Program-made: the position numbers and the translations under genes
Notes under the pieces: generated by a model
The model's database searches: none
What the model was told of the DNA's origin: nothing
The model's input: only the letters and a program-made list of their open reading frames with translations
Source: JBFXCS01 sp050181915
GTDB taxonomy: Bacteria > Actinomycetota > Thermoleophilia > Miltoncostaeales > Miltoncostaeaceae
Assembly (NCBI GenBank): GCA_050181915.1
Contig: JBFXCS010000001.1
Location: 124,001-188,000, forward strand
Direction: 5' to 3'
Length of the DNA stretch: 64,000 bases
Part shown: positions 16,158 to 24,644 of the stretch, piece after piece
How the letters are laid out: each line of letters starts with the position of its first letter
Numbering within the stretch: the stretch's first letter is position 1

Positions 16158-17105
16158 TCAGGCCCCCGGCTTCTTCCACAACGCCACGACGTCGACCGTC
16201 ACCAGCTCGTCGTCGCTGTAGTCGAGCAGCTCCCCGTCGGCGCGGATCTCGTGCATCTGGCGCTCGACGTTGGCGCGGCCCGGCTGCAGGAGGACGTGCT
16301 CTGCGCCCGGCAGGCGCTCGTCGTAGAGGGCCTTCCACTCGGCCAGGCGCAGGCGGTTGATGTAGGTGTTCGGCTGCACCTTGTGGGCGTGCGCGGGACG
16401 AAGGTGCGACCACAGCGGGATGTCGGCCCGGTCGTCGGCGTAGATGCGCGGGTCGTGGATGCCGTTGTCGCTCGTGTAGAGGTGCGCCGACACGTAGGCG
16501 ACCCCGCCGGGCCGCAGCACGCGGGCGATCTCGGACAGCGCGGCGCCCGGCTCGCGCACGCGCTGCAGGCGCGAGAAGGAGTAGACGACGTCGTATGAGG
16601 CGTCGGGCAGCGAGAGCTGCGACACGTCGTCGAGCGCCACCTTGAGGGAGGGGATGCGCCGCACGCCGAGCTGGCGCGCGAGCTCCCTGCGGAAGGCGGC
16701 GTCGAGGCGCAGGGCCCGGCGGCCGAGGGTCTTCACGAGCCGCTGCGGACCGGCGGTGCGCACCACCTCGAGGTAGCCGCGGGGATCGATCCCCTCCGGC
16801 ACCACGTCCTGGTCGACGCCCAGCACGTCGTTGCCGAGGGCGGCGAAGTAGGCCTGGCGCGACAGCCGCGGGCCGGGGCCCACGTCGAGCATGCGCAGGC
16901 CGCGCACGGGGCGGCCGAGGGCGGCCGCGATGCGCTCCTCCTCCGGCCGCAGGCGCTCGAGGAAGGTGCTCACCTGCGCCGGCATGTCCTCCGAGTTCGA
17001 CCGGTACAGGGTGATCAGATCCCGGATGCGCGACTCGACGCGCGCCACCGGGGCGCAGGAGCGCGCGGCGTTGGCGAGGGAGGTGATACGTGACGCTGAT
17101 GTCAT
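16158..17105 (-). CDS. SAM-dependent methyltransferase, class I
   Basis: The 315-residue protein has a Methyltransf_11-type core. MLDVGPGPRLSRQAYFAALG forms motif I, followed by VDQDVVPEG, a DASYDVVYSFSRLQRV post-motif and LRPGGVAYVSAHLY. The N-terminal 80 residues are helical and precede the SAM site. Substrate is unknown. In this locus it may O-methylate a sugar or a terminal residue that stops polymer growth. I chose ATG 17105 (MTSASRIT) because the upstream ATG 17165 would add a low-complexity stretch and nearly collide with the divergent LmbE gene. It is convergent with the cytidylyltransferase gene. Confidence 0.75.
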   Translation of the reverse strand: MTSASRITSLANAARSCAPVARVESRIRDLITLYRSNSEDMPAQVSTFLERLRPEEERIAAALGRPVRGLRMLDVGPGPRLSRQAYFAALGNDVLGVDQDVVPEGIDPRGYLEVVRTAGPQRLVKTLGRRALRLDAAFRRELARQLGVRRIPSLKVALDDVSQLSLPDASYDVVYSFSRLQRVREPGAALSEIARVLRPGGVAYVSAHLYTSDNGIHDPRIYADDRADIPLWSHLRPAHAHKVQPNTYINRLRLAEWKALYDERLPGAEHVLLQPGRANVERQMHEIRADGELLDYSDDELVTVDVVALWKKPGA

Positions 17106-17159
17106 GTCATCCGCTTTGACTCGTGGGTTGTGCGCGACGTGGGTCGACCGGGTGTCCGG

Positions 17160-17165
17160 TAGCAT
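17160..17165 (+). promoter_or_regulatory. Candidate -10 element for leaderless lmbE-like mRNA
   Basis: TAGCAT ends 6 nt before the GTG at 17172, with no Shine-Dalgarno sequence in between. It matches the spacing seen at 1407, 22094 and 44541. Confidence 0.35.
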
Positions 17166-17171
17166 GCCGCC

Positions 17172-17825
17172 GTGCTGGAGCTCTCACTCGGCCCGCTGCG
17201 GCGCATCCTTGCGATCGGCGCCCACTCGGACGATGTTGAGATCGGCTGCGGCGGCACCATGCTGCGCCTCGCGCGCGAGCATCCGGAGGCCGCCATCACC
17301 TGGGTGTGCCTGTGCGGATCGGGCACCCGCGGCGACGAGGCGCGGGCCTCCGCCGAGGCCTTCCTGCCCGGCCGCGTGAACTGCATCGCCACGGAGTTCC
17401 GCGACGGCTTCCTGCCGCAGCAGGCGACGGAGGTGAAGGAGGTCTTCGAGGGCCTCAAGGCCGAGCGGCCGGACCTCATCCTCACCCACCAGCCCGACGA
17501 CCTGCACCAGGACCACCGGCTGTGCGCCGAGCTGGCCCTGCAGACCTTCCGCGACCACCTCATCCTGGGCTACGAGATCCCCAAGTACGACGGCGACCTC
17601 GGGCGCCCCGCCGTGTACGTGCCGCTCGATCCGGCCGACGCGCGCGGCAAGGTCGACCACCTGATGGCCCACTTCGGCTCGCAGCGGTCGAAGAAGTGGT
17701 TCAGCGAGGACCTGTTCCTCGGGTTGATGCGCCTGCGCGGGATGGAGGCGGCGGTGGAGGGCCACGCCGAGGCCTTCTACGTCAGGAAGGCCGTGATCGG
17801 CGGGGGCGCGCCAGCCGCCGCCTGA
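17172..17825 (+). CDS. PIG-L/LmbE family deacetylase
   Basis: This 217-residue zinc hydrolase has the metal-binding motif AHSDDVEIGCGG near residue 17 and the distal HxxH-type QDH in HQPDDLHQDH. The family deacetylates N-acetylglucosaminyl groups on glycolipids or sugar conjugates. In this cluster it may deacetylate a sugar or lipid-linked intermediate. The length is normal for the family. The 3' end overlaps the convergent TagA-type gene by 44 bp. The GTG start has a TAGCAT box immediately upstream, suggesting a leaderless transcript. Confidence 0.85.
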   Translation: MLELSLGPLRRILAIGAHSDDVEIGCGGTMLRLAREHPEAAITWVCLCGSGTRGDEARASAEAFLPGRVNCIATEFRDGFLPQQATEVKEVFEGLKAERPDLILTHQPDDLHQDHRLCAELALQTFRDHLILGYEIPKYDGDLGRPAVYVPLDPADARGKVDHLMAHFGSQRSKKWFSEDLFLGLMRLRGMEAAVEGHAEAFYVRKAVIGGGAPAAA

Positions 17826-18594
17826 CCGCGTGCGCGCCGAGGCGCGCCGCGAACGGCAGGTCGTCGACGAGGTAGCGGCGCGCCAGGCGGCGCGGCTCCT
17901 GCGCCAGGCGGTGCACCCACTCGAGGCCCAGCCGCTGCACCAGCTCCGGCGCGCGGCGCACCTCGCCGGTGACGAAGCTGAAGCTGATGCCGATGCCCAC
18001 GAACCAGGCCGACGGCCGGTGCTCGCGCAGGCGGGTGCCGACCAGGAAGGTCTTCGGGAAGGGAAGCCCGAGCAGCACGATGTCCGGGCGCAGCCGCTCG
18101 ATCTCCTCGCCGATCGCCGCCATCCGGACCGGGTCGTCCTCGAAGCCGATCGGGGGGCAGTTCGTCCCCACGACGTCGAGGCCGGGGTAGCGGGCCTCCA
18201 GCTCGGCCGCCGCGGCGTCCGCCGTGCCCGGCGTGCCGCCCAGCAGGTAGACGGCGGCGCCGTCGCGCGCGGCCGCCTCGGAGAGGGACAGGATCATGTC
18301 GCTGCCGGCCACCCGCCCCGGCAGCGGGGTGCCCTGCACGCGGCACGCCCACACCAGCGGCATGCCGTCCGCCAGCATCAGGTCGGCCGCGGCCACCTCC
18401 TCGCGGAGCTCCGGCTCGCGCACCAGGCGGCGCAGGATGTCGAGGTTGGGGGTCACGACGGAGCCGCCGCGTCCCGCGGCCGTCTCGTCGAGGATGAACC
18501 GCACCGCCTCGTCCTCCGTGACGGGGTCCATCGCGACGCCCATCAGTTCGATCCGCTCGGGCATCCGTACCCGTGTCGTGGCATCCGAGCTCAT
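17782..18594 (-). CDS. WecG/TagA/CpsF family (GT26) glycosyltransferase
   Basis: This 270-residue transferase has TPNLDILRR, the catalytic-region DGMPLVWACR, a YLLGGTPGTAD segment and the conserved C-terminal block SFVTGEVRRAPELVQRLGLEW. GT26 enzymes typically add the second sugar (for example ManNAc) to an undecaprenyl-PP-linked sugar. This would place it early in repeat-unit assembly at the membrane surface. AAAGGA sits 6 nt before ATG 18594, which I prefer over the adjacent GTG 18597. Its last 44 bp overlap the convergent LmbE-like gene, a fairly long overlap for convergent genes. Confidence 0.88.
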   Translation of the reverse strand: MSSDATTRVRMPERIELMGVAMDPVTEDEAVRFILDETAAGRGGSVVTPNLDILRRLVREPELREEVAAADLMLADGMPLVWACRVQGTPLPGRVAGSDMILSLSEAAARDGAAVYLLGGTPGTADAAAAELEARYPGLDVVGTNCPPIGFEDDPVRMAAIGEEIERLRPDIVLLGLPFPKTFLVGTRLREHRPSAWFVGIGISFSFVTGEVRRAPELVQRLGLEWVHRLAQEPRRLARRYLVDDLPFAARLGAHAVRRRLARPRRSRPS

Positions 18595-18646
18595 CACCGG
18601 TCCTTTTCGAGCGTTGCGAAATAAGTGACGGATGTCCCAGGCCTGT

Positions 18647-18652
18647 TAAGGT
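18647..18652 (+). promoter_or_regulatory. Candidate -10 element for small membrane protein gene
   Basis: TAAGGT ends 8 nt before ATG 18661. A GTGACG 16 bp further upstream could serve as the -35 element. Together they resemble a vegetative promoter giving an almost leaderless mRNA. Confidence 0.4.
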
Positions 18653-18660
18653 CGCGCGCC

Positions 18661-18843
18661 ATGGGGCGGCTCCCGGAGGGGTGGGTCCTCGAGCGGGCGG
18701 CGATCGACGCCCGCATCCGCCGGCTGCGCAGGCGTGCGGTCAGGGGGCTGGACCGCTTCCGGACGGTCGCCCTGGGGCTGGCGATCGCGTTCTGCGCCGC
18801 CTTCTGGGCCGCCGTCGTGTGGGTGCTGGTCAAGGTCCTGTGA
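18661..18843 (+). CDS. Small single-pass membrane protein, unknown
   Basis: The 60-residue product has a basic amphipathic N-terminal half with repeated Arg pairs (ARIRRLRRRAVRGLDRF) and one C-terminal membrane helix, VALGLAIAFCAAFWAAVVWVLV. I do not recognise it. The frame extends upstream to 18625, but ATG 18661 lies just after a TAAGGT box and fits a near-leaderless transcript. It lies between divergent TagA and convergent aminotransferase genes and is not in an obvious operon. Coding potential is supported by the clean hydrophobic segment and the absence of any other gene here. Confidence 0.5.
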   Translation: MGRLPEGWVLERAAIDARIRRLRRRAVRGLDRFRTVALGLAIAFCAAFWAAVVWVLVKVL

Positions 18844-18862
18844 TCCGCGCCGTCCCCCGGCG

Positions 18863-20191
18863 TCAGTTGAAGCGCCGATAGACCGACTTGGTGGGCGGGC
18901 CGTCGAGGTAGGGCTCGGTGCCGTCGTCGAGCGCCTTGCGGTACACGGTCATCGCGCCGGCGAGCGCCTCTACCGTGCGGTCGATGTCCTCGTCGGTGTG
19001 GGCGGCGCTCAGGATGAGCGACGGCCCGATCACCCCGCGCGCGATCATCTCCTGCATGAACAGGGTGCGGTACGGCTGCGAGGGGCGCTGCTGCGGGTCG
19101 CGGGTGTGGTACACGAGGCACCACGGCATGCCCACCGCGGCGATGTGGCCCTCGCAGTCGGCGGCCGTGATGGCCTGCTCGAAGCCCTCGACCAGGCGGC
19201 GGCCGGCGGCGTGGAGGCGCTCGACGACGCGCTCCTCGCGGTAGATGCGCATCACCTCGACCGCCGCGGCCATCGCGTGCGACTCGGCGCCGTGGGTGGT
19301 GGACAGCAGGAACACGCGCTCGCGGTCGTGGTCGAGGCCGCCCAGGCGCATCACCTCGCGGGTGCCCACCAGGGCCGAGATCGCGAAGCCGTTGCCCAGC
19401 GCCTTGCCGAAGGTCGAGAGGTCCGGCGTCACGCCGTAGTAGTGCTGGGCGCCGCGCTCGTGCCAGCGGAAGCCGGTGATCATCTCGTCGAAGATCAGCA
19501 GCGCCCCGTTGGCGTGGCACAGGTCGCGCAGCCTGCCCAGGAAGTCGTCCTCCGGATGGCGGTCCTTGGCGGGCTCCAGGATGAGGCAGGCGATGCGGCC
19601 CGGGTGCTCGGCGAAGAGCGCCTCGACGCTGGCGATGTCGTTGTAGCGGAAGGTGGCGGTGAGCTCCCGCGTGCCGGCCGGGATGCCCGCGTCGACGTCC
19701 GTGACGCACATGGCCCAGTCGTCGTACGAGAAGAACGGGTGGTCGCCGCACAGGGCCACCATGTCGCGCCCGGTGTAGGCGCGGGCGAGCTTGATCGCCG
19801 CCGTGTTGGCGGTCGAGCCGTCCTTGGTGAACTTGGCCATCTCGGCGCCGTCGATCAGGTCGACCAGGCTCTCGGCGCACTCGACCTCGATCGGCGAGGG
19901 GCGGCCGAAGTTCGTGCCCAGCTGCATCTGCGCCATCGCGGCGCGGGTCACCGACGGGTGGGCGTGACCGAGGGTCACCGCCCGCAGGCCCATGCCGTAC
20001 TCGATGAACTCGCGGCCGTCGGCCGACCACACGTGGGCGCCCTCTCCGCGCACCATGAAGGGGGGCGCGTTGCGGGGGTACTGGTCATCGCCCTTCGCGT
20101 ACGTGTGGGCGCCGCCCGGGATCAGCTCGTGGGCGCGCGCCTGCATCTCGTCGTCGCGGACGACGTCTGGCCGGAGGACGTCGAGGGTCAC
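18863..20191 (-). CDS. Class III aminotransferase, glutamate-1-semialdehyde aminomutase-like
   Basis: This 442-residue PLP enzyme resembles HemL. It has PGGAHTYAKGDDQYP near the start, FTKDGSTANTAAIKLARA, ILEPAKD, LLIFDEMITGFRW (the PLP Asp) and the lysine motif TFGKALGNGF. True HemL proteins in tetrapyrrole synthesis lack the YAKGDDQYP style. Such paralogues are common in polysaccharide loci, where they probably transaminate a keto-sugar or amino-acid-like substituent. GAGGAG lies 8 nt before the GTG start. The gene stands alone on the minus strand at the right edge of the glycan region. The substrate cannot be deduced. Confidence 0.82.
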   Translation of the reverse strand: MTLDVLRPDVVRDDEMQARAHELIPGGAHTYAKGDDQYPRNAPPFMVRGEGAHVWSADGREFIEYGMGLRAVTLGHAHPSVTRAAMAQMQLGTNFGRPSPIEVECAESLVDLIDGAEMAKFTKDGSTANTAAIKLARAYTGRDMVALCGDHPFFSYDDWAMCVTDVDAGIPAGTRELTATFRYNDIASVEALFAEHPGRIACLILEPAKDRHPEDDFLGRLRDLCHANGALLIFDEMITGFRWHERGAQHYYGVTPDLSTFGKALGNGFAISALVGTREVMRLGGLDHDRERVFLLSTTHGAESHAMAAAVEVMRIYREERVVERLHAAGRRLVEGFEQAITAADCEGHIAAVGMPWCLVYHTRDPQQRPSQPYRTLFMQEMIARGVIGPSLILSAAHTDEDIDRTVEALAGAMTVYRKALDDGTEPYLDGPPTKSVYRRFN

Positions 20192-20293
20192 GTGAGCCGC
20201 TCCTCGTGTTGCGGGTGGCCTTCCTGTGCCATCGGCTGTGCCTTCCAGGGCCGGGATCCGTCGGAACTGATGCGCCTCGCCGATGAGCAGACA

Positions 20294-21364
20294 TTATGGG
20301 CGCGGTGCGTCGCCCGGCCGACCCGCCGGGCGGGTTTCGTGCTGTACGCAGGTGTAGTCCCGCAGGCCACGGGGGGCCAGGAGCGCCACGGCCGCGACCA
20401 TCGCCGCCGCGAGCCACAGCCCCCCGAGCGCCCAAACGGCGTACAGCAGGATGCCGGCGATCTCGGTGGCGACGCCGGCCACGGACGTGACGGTCGCGCG
20501 GGCGCGTCCCCGGATGAGCGCCTGCAGCCGCGCGTCGGCGACGACCGCCGCGAGCCGCGACAGGCCGTAGAAGAGGGCGAGCATGGCGAGGCCCGCCGGC
20601 CCCGCCGTCAGGCCCGCGGCCCAGAGCGCGGCGGCGGCGACGGCCAGCATGGCGGCGACGCCCGCCGCGCGGAGGCCCGATGCCCGCGCCGCGAGGGCCG
20701 TGCCGAGGGCTCCGGCCAGGGCGACGCCCAGCAGCGACATCGGCACCAGCGCCTCCGGCACGCCCCAGCCGGCGGCCAGCAGGCCGAAGTACTCCTCGAC
20801 GCCGTCGAGCGCGTAGATCGCGGCCGACGCCAGCAGCGCGCCGCGGACGGCCCGCGAGCGGGCGACCTCGGCCACCCCGGCGCGCGCCGTCGACAGGTAG
20901 CCGGCCCCCTCGCCCCCGTCGCCGCCGGGGCGGCCGGCCGCGCGCCGGTCGGGCAGCGTCGCCGCCAGACCGGCCGCGGCCAGGCACACGCCCGCGCTCA
21001 CCCAGGCCGCGGCCGCGTATCCGCCGACGGCGTAGAGGGCTCCGGCGGCTCCGGCCACCGGCACCTGCACGGCCAGGCCGGCCGCCTCGCAGCGGCCCAG
21101 CACCACGGCGTAGCGCTCCCGGGCGCCCTCGGCCGCCAGGCCGTCGTAGAGGAGGGCCTGGAAGGCGCCGGAGACGAGGGCGCCGGCCAGGGACCACAGC
21201 ACGAAGCCGGCCGCGAACCCGGCGAGGTACGGGACGAGCGCCCAGATCGCATAGCCCACCGCCTGGACGACGCCCGCCGCGACCAGCGCGCCGCGGCGCG
21301 ACCAGCGGTCGGCCAGCACGCCGGACGGCACCTCGGCGACCAGGGCGACCGCCGACCAGAGCAC
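20294..21364 (-). CDS. Major facilitator superfamily transporter, 5' end problematic
   Basis: This MFS permease carries the loop 2-3 signature as GVLADRWSRRGALVAAG and roughly eleven further hydrophobic segments. The first canonical start, GTG 21364, lies after the first membrane helix. The same frame continues upstream through ELLPIYPLYALLFADSGLS, a typical MFS helix 1 and loop, but offers no ATG/GTG/TTG until an ATG at 21524-21526. That ATG is followed by an in-frame TGA after five codons (21509-21511). The gene is thus an N-terminally truncated or nonsense-interrupted transporter, or it uses an unconventional start. The substrate is unknown. It lies 102 bp beyond the start of the divergent-side aminotransferase. 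Confidence 0.65.
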   Translation of the reverse strand: MLWSAVALVAEVPSGVLADRWSRRGALVAAGVVQAVGYAIWALVPYLAGFAAGFVLWSLAGALVSGAFQALLYDGLAAEGARERYAVVLGRCEAAGLAVQVPVAGAAGALYAVGGYAAAAWVSAGVCLAAAGLAATLPDRRAAGRPGGDGGEGAGYLSTARAGVAEVARSRAVRGALLASAAIYALDGVEEYFGLLAAGWGVPEALVPMSLLGVALAGALGTALAARASGLRAAGVAAMLAVAAAALWAAGLTAGPAGLAMLALFYGLSRLAAVVADARLQALIRGRARATVTSVAGVATEIAGILLYAVWALGGLWLAAAMVAAVALLAPRGLRDYTCVQHETRPAGRPGDAPRP

Positions 21365-21665
21365 GAACAGCCCGGAGATCTCGCGCTCCGACAGGCCGCT
21401 GTCGGCGAACAGCAGCGCGTAGAGCGGGTAGATCGGCAGCAGCTCGGAGAGCGCGCACCAGCACGTCGCCCTGCGGGCGAGCCGATCGGCGGCGCTGCGG
21501 CGGGCGGATCACCAGGGGGGATGCATGCGGCCGACGATAACAGCGACACGGCGGCGATCGGCGCGGGCACGTCGCCGTCATGCCCTGCCCGGAGGGCGGC
21601 CCGCCCTTGACCGGTCGCGCCGCTGCGGCGAACGTGCCCTGAGCGCAACCTCACGGGGAGGGACG

Positions 21666-21917
21666 ATGGGCGGGACGGTCGTGCTGTGGGCGGGGAAGGA
21701 GCTGGACGACGAGGAGGCCGCACGCGTGCGCCGGCTCGCGCAGCTCGCGCGGCGGGTCGGCGAGGAGGACACCGCCCGCGGTTACGAGCGCTTCCTGCCG
21801 GAGTCGGACCACGCCTGGACGCCGGACGAGCTGGAGGCCGGCGCGCACGCCGGTCCCTGGCTGGGCGTGAGCGCCGTCACCGCCGTGACGGACGAGCCGG
21901 GCGACGAGCTCACCTGA
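21666..21917 (+). CDS. Small acidic soluble protein, unknown
   Basis: The 83-residue product (MGGTVVLWAGKELDDEEAAR...) is acidic and without membrane segments. It includes an amphipathic helix VRRLAQLARRVGEEDTARGYERFL and a Trp-containing segment SDHAWTPDELEAG. GGGAGG lies just 5' of the ATG. I do not recognise a family. It is followed in the same frame, directly after its stop codon, by the remnant described at 21918-22049. The gene may therefore sit at the edge of an old deletion. Confidence 0.5.
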   Translation: MGGTVVLWAGKELDDEEAARVRRLAQLARRVGEEDTARGYERFLPESDHAWTPDELEAGAHAGPWLGVSAVTAVTDEPGDELT

Positions 21918-22049
21918 TCCTCCGATCGCCGCGCCGCGGACCGGCGCGAGCTGGCCGTCCTGATCTTCGCCATCACGGTCATCAACGGCTGGAACTGCAT
22001 CGGCGTGATCGGCCGTCTCACGCCGCGGAGCCACCGGGCCGAGGACTGA
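21918..22049 (+). pseudogene. C-terminal remnant of a carboxymuconolactone decarboxylase-family gene
   Basis: The frame immediately after the preceding stop encodes DRRELAVLIFAITVINGWNC... ending in RSHRAED and TGA at 22047-22049. The pattern of an acidic/basic turn, then LxxxIxAINxWNRI, is that of the C-terminal helix of CMD/AhpD-like proteins. No start codon or N-terminal half, with its CxxC catalytic motif, is present. I read this as a decayed gene fragment of about 37 codons. Confidence 0.5.
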
Positions 22050-22093
22050 CCGCCGCGGGCGCCCGCGGCGCGGCGGGCGTCCGCTCCGGCCTC

Positions 22094-22099
22094 TACTCT
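22094..22099 (+). promoter_or_regulatory. Candidate -10 element for leaderless ABC transporter mRNA
   Basis: TACTCT ends 7 nt before ATG 22107, with no Shine-Dalgarno sequence between them. The spacing matches other candidate leaderless promoters here. Confidence 0.35.
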
Positions 22100-22106
22100 G
22101 GGGCCG

Positions 22107-23006
22107 ATGGGGGAGAGACCTGCGCTGCGCCTGCGCGGCGCGGTGAAGCGCTACGGCGCGATCACGGCGGTCGACGGCCTCGACCTCGAGGTCGGGGAGG
22201 GCCTGTGCGTCGGCCTGCTCGGGCCGAACGGCGCCGGAAAGTCGACCACGATGCGGCTGCTGACGGCTCAGGCGATCGCCGACGAGGGCGAGCTGGAGAT
22301 CCTGGGCTTCCGCCTGCCCGGTGAGTCGAAGCAGGCCCGCGCGCAGTGCGGCGTCGTGCCCCAGCTGGACAATCTCGACACGACTCTCACGGTCGAGCAG
22401 AACCTGAGGGTGTTCGCCCATCTCTATCGCGTGGGGCGCTCCGAGCGGGCGGAGGCGATCGAGAGGGCCCTTGGCATCGCGAACCTGCGCGAGCGGCGCG
22501 CCACCCGGGTAGACGCCCTCTCCGGCGGCATGCGACGGCGCCTGCTCATCGCCCGCGCCCTGGTGCACCGGCCCCGCCTGGTGCTGCTCGACGAGCCCAC
22601 CGTCGGCCTCGACCCCCAGGTGCGCCAGGAGCTGTGGGCCCTGATCGACGGGCTGCGGTCGCAGGGCGTGTCGATCCTGATGTCGACCCACTACATCGAG
22701 GAGGCCGAGCGCCTCGCCGACCGGGTCACGATCATGGCGGCCGGACGGGCCGTGGCCGCCGGGCCGCCCGCCGCGCTGGTCGCCCGCCACGCGGGGCGCC
22801 GCGCCGTCGAGGTCTACGGGCCGCCGGAGCGCCTCGCCGAGGTGGAGGCCGAGTCGGCGGCCGCCGGCCTCCGCACCCGCCGCACTGGCACCTCCGTCGC
22901 CGTGCTGGCCCCGGACGGCGACGAGTCGCGCCTGCCCGGCGGGCACGAGCGGCCCGCCAACCTCGAGGACGTCTTCGTGCTGCTCACCGGCGAGGAGATC
23001 GCGTGA
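22107..23006 (+). CDS. ABC-2 type exporter ATP-binding protein (NodI/DrrA-like)
   Basis: This 299-residue ATPase has Walker A GPNGAGKST near residue 40, a Q-loop region, the signature LSGGM and Walker B LVLLDEPT followed by VGLDPQ. The C-terminal 80 residues form the accessory region typical of NodI/CcmA-like exporters. It powers the permease encoded immediately downstream by GTGA overlap, to export a lipid, polysaccharide or drug. No substrate hint is in the sequence. A TACTCT box directly before the ATG suggests this gene starts the operon. Confidence 0.9.
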   Translation: MGERPALRLRGAVKRYGAITAVDGLDLEVGEGLCVGLLGPNGAGKSTTMRLLTAQAIADEGELEILGFRLPGESKQARAQCGVVPQLDNLDTTLTVEQNLRVFAHLYRVGRSERAEAIERALGIANLRERRATRVDALSGGMRRRLLIARALVHRPRLVLLDEPTVGLDPQVRQELWALIDGLRSQGVSILMSTHYIEEAERLADRVTIMAAGRAVAAGPPAALVARHAGRRAVEVYGPPERLAEVEAESAAAGLRTRRTGTSVAVLAPDGDESRLPGGHERPANLEDVFVLLTGEEIA

Positions 23007-23833
23007 GCTCGGCCGTCGGCACGGACCGCGCGCCGCGCCGCCTGCGCCGCTTCGAGCGGCCGGCCCTGGCCGGCGTGCTGGTGCGCGAGATCATCAACTA
23101 CTCGTCGTACTGGCGCTCGTCGGCCTTCTCGTCGGTCGTCGAGCCCACCATCTACCTGCTGGCCTTCGGCTTCGGCTTCGGATCGCTGGTCTCGACCGTG
23201 GGCGGCTATCGCTACGTCGAGTTCGTGGGCACCGGCACCGTCGCCACGGCGATCCTGTTCTCGTCGGCCTTCCCGGGCATGTTCTCGACCTTCGTGAAGT
23301 ACGCCTACCAGCGCACCTACGACGCGATCCTGGCGGCGCCCGTCGACACCGAGGAGCTGATCACCGCGGAGGCCGTCTGGATCTCGCTGCGCGCCGGCGT
23401 GTACGGCTGCGCGCCGATGGTGGTGGCGATGTGCTTCGGCCTCGACCCCGGCTGGGGGATGCTGGCCGTGCCCTTCATCGGCGTGGTGGGCGGCTTCGGC
23501 TGGGCCTGCTTCGGCATCGCCATCGCCGGGCGCATGACCTCGATCGAGAACTTCAGCTACATCATCAGCGCCGTGCTGACGCCGCTGTTCCTGGTGGCGG
23601 GCACCTTCTTCCCGCTCGACCAGCTTCCCCACTGGGCGCGGGTGCTGGCCCAGTTCAACCCGCTCTACCACTGCGTCGAGCTGGTGCGGCACGCCGTGTT
23701 CGGCTGGCAGGGATGGGTCGACCTGGGGCACCTCGGCGTGCTGGCGCTGTTCGCCGCGCTCACCTGGCGCCTGGCGGTGCTCTTCATGACCTGGAAGCTG
23801 GTGGACTCCCCGAAGGGACCCCGCGCGGGCTGA
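23003..23833 (+). CDS. ABC-2 type exporter permease (NodJ-like)
   Basis: The 276-residue membrane protein has six hydrophobic segments and the ABC-2 signature region VAGTFFPLDQLPHWARVLAQFNPLYHCVELVR near residues 190-225. It forms the channel for the preceding ATPase. The GTG start overlaps that gene's stop by 4 bp. NodJ-type permeases export lipo-oligosaccharides, but the family is broad and actinobacterial members also act on other lipids and drugs. Confidence 0.88.
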   Translation: MSSAVGTDRAPRRLRRFERPALAGVLVREIINYSSYWRSSAFSSVVEPTIYLLAFGFGFGSLVSTVGGYRYVEFVGTGTVATAILFSSAFPGMFSTFVKYAYQRTYDAILAAPVDTEELITAEAVWISLRAGVYGCAPMVVAMCFGLDPGWGMLAVPFIGVVGGFGWACFGIAIAGRMTSIENFSYIISAVLTPLFLVAGTFFPLDQLPHWARVLAQFNPLYHCVELVRHAVFGWQGWVDLGHLGVLALFAALTWRLAVLFMTWKLVDSPKGPRAG

Positions 23834-23859
23834 CCGCGGTCCTATGCTTCGGCGGGCCG

Positions 23860-24537
23860 ATGGCGAGCGCGCGGACGATGACGGGGTGGTGGGAGGCGCG
23901 GGAGCTCATCCGGCCGGATGCCGCCGCCGCGCTGGTCGACGCCGCCGTGCGGGCCGCCGGCGGCGGGCCCCGGGCGGCGCACGCGACGCTGCTGGTGGAG
24001 GGCCTCGCCTCGCGCCTGGCGCTCGCGGCCGCCGGGCGGCTGCTGGCCGGCGAGCCCGCGCCGGACCTCGACCCCGCCGCGGTGCGGGTGCGCGTCGGGC
24101 CGGGCGGCGCGGTCGAGGAGGTGGAGGTCGCGGGCGGCGACGTCCCCGCCGGCGCGGCGTCGGTGGCCGCGGTGCGGGAGGGGCTCGCGGCGCACCTCGT
24201 CCCGCTGGTCGGCGAGCTGGCCGCGGCCGGCGAGAGGCCCGCTCTGAACCTGTGGAGGGCGGCGGGCGACGGCATCGCCTCCGCCGTGCTGCGGACCGGC
24301 TGCGAGAGGGGCTGCCGCCGGCGCGCCGAGGCGGTCGCCGAGGCGGTGCTGGCGCCGCCCGCCCCCTACGCCGTGGCGCTCGCCGCGCACCCCGACGGCG
24401 ACGACCTCCTGCGCGCCCGCGCCGGGTGCTGCCTGTCGTACCGGGTGCCCCCCGACCACGTCCGCTGCGACGACTGCCCCGCCGGCCGGCTGCGGCGCAT
24501 CGCCGCCCTGCGCCACCGGGTCGAGCGCCTGCGCTGA
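23860..24537 (+). CDS. FhuF-like (2Fe-2S) ferric-siderophore reductase
   Basis: The 225-residue cytosolic protein ends with CCLSYRVPPDHVRCDDCP. This CC-x10-C-x2-C cluster is the 2Fe-2S site of FhuF and related ferric-iron reductases, which release iron from imported hydroxamate siderophores. A further Cys pair (CERGCRRR) lies 60 residues earlier. The N-terminal domain is helical and Ala-rich. The ATG at 23860 or the in-frame ATG at 23878 could be used. It starts 27 bp after the ABC permease. A reductase of this kind would complement the hydroxamate siderophore operon at 54-63 kb. Confidence 0.75.
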   Translation: MASARTMTGWWEARELIRPDAAAALVDAAVRAAGGGPRAAHATLLVEGLASRLALAAAGRLLAGEPAPDLDPAAVRVRVGPGGAVEEVEVAGGDVPAGAASVAAVREGLAAHLVPLVGELAAAGERPALNLWRAAGDGIASAVLRTGCERGCRRRAEAVAEAVLAPPAPYAVALAAHPDGDDLLRARAGCCLSYRVPPDHVRCDDCPAGRLRRIAALRHRVERLR

Positions 24538-24644
24538 TCCGCCGAGCCCGTCGCGCGCCGGGTGGTGACGCGGGAACGTCGATGCTCGCGCATCTGGAGG
24601 ATGGGCTAGGCTGGCCCGGATCGTAAGGCAGACCGCATTTTTTC

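Noticed and set aside
18625..18660. Longer N-terminus for the small membrane protein
   Set aside because: The upstream start lies before the TAAGGT promoter-like box, so it would probably not be in the transcript.
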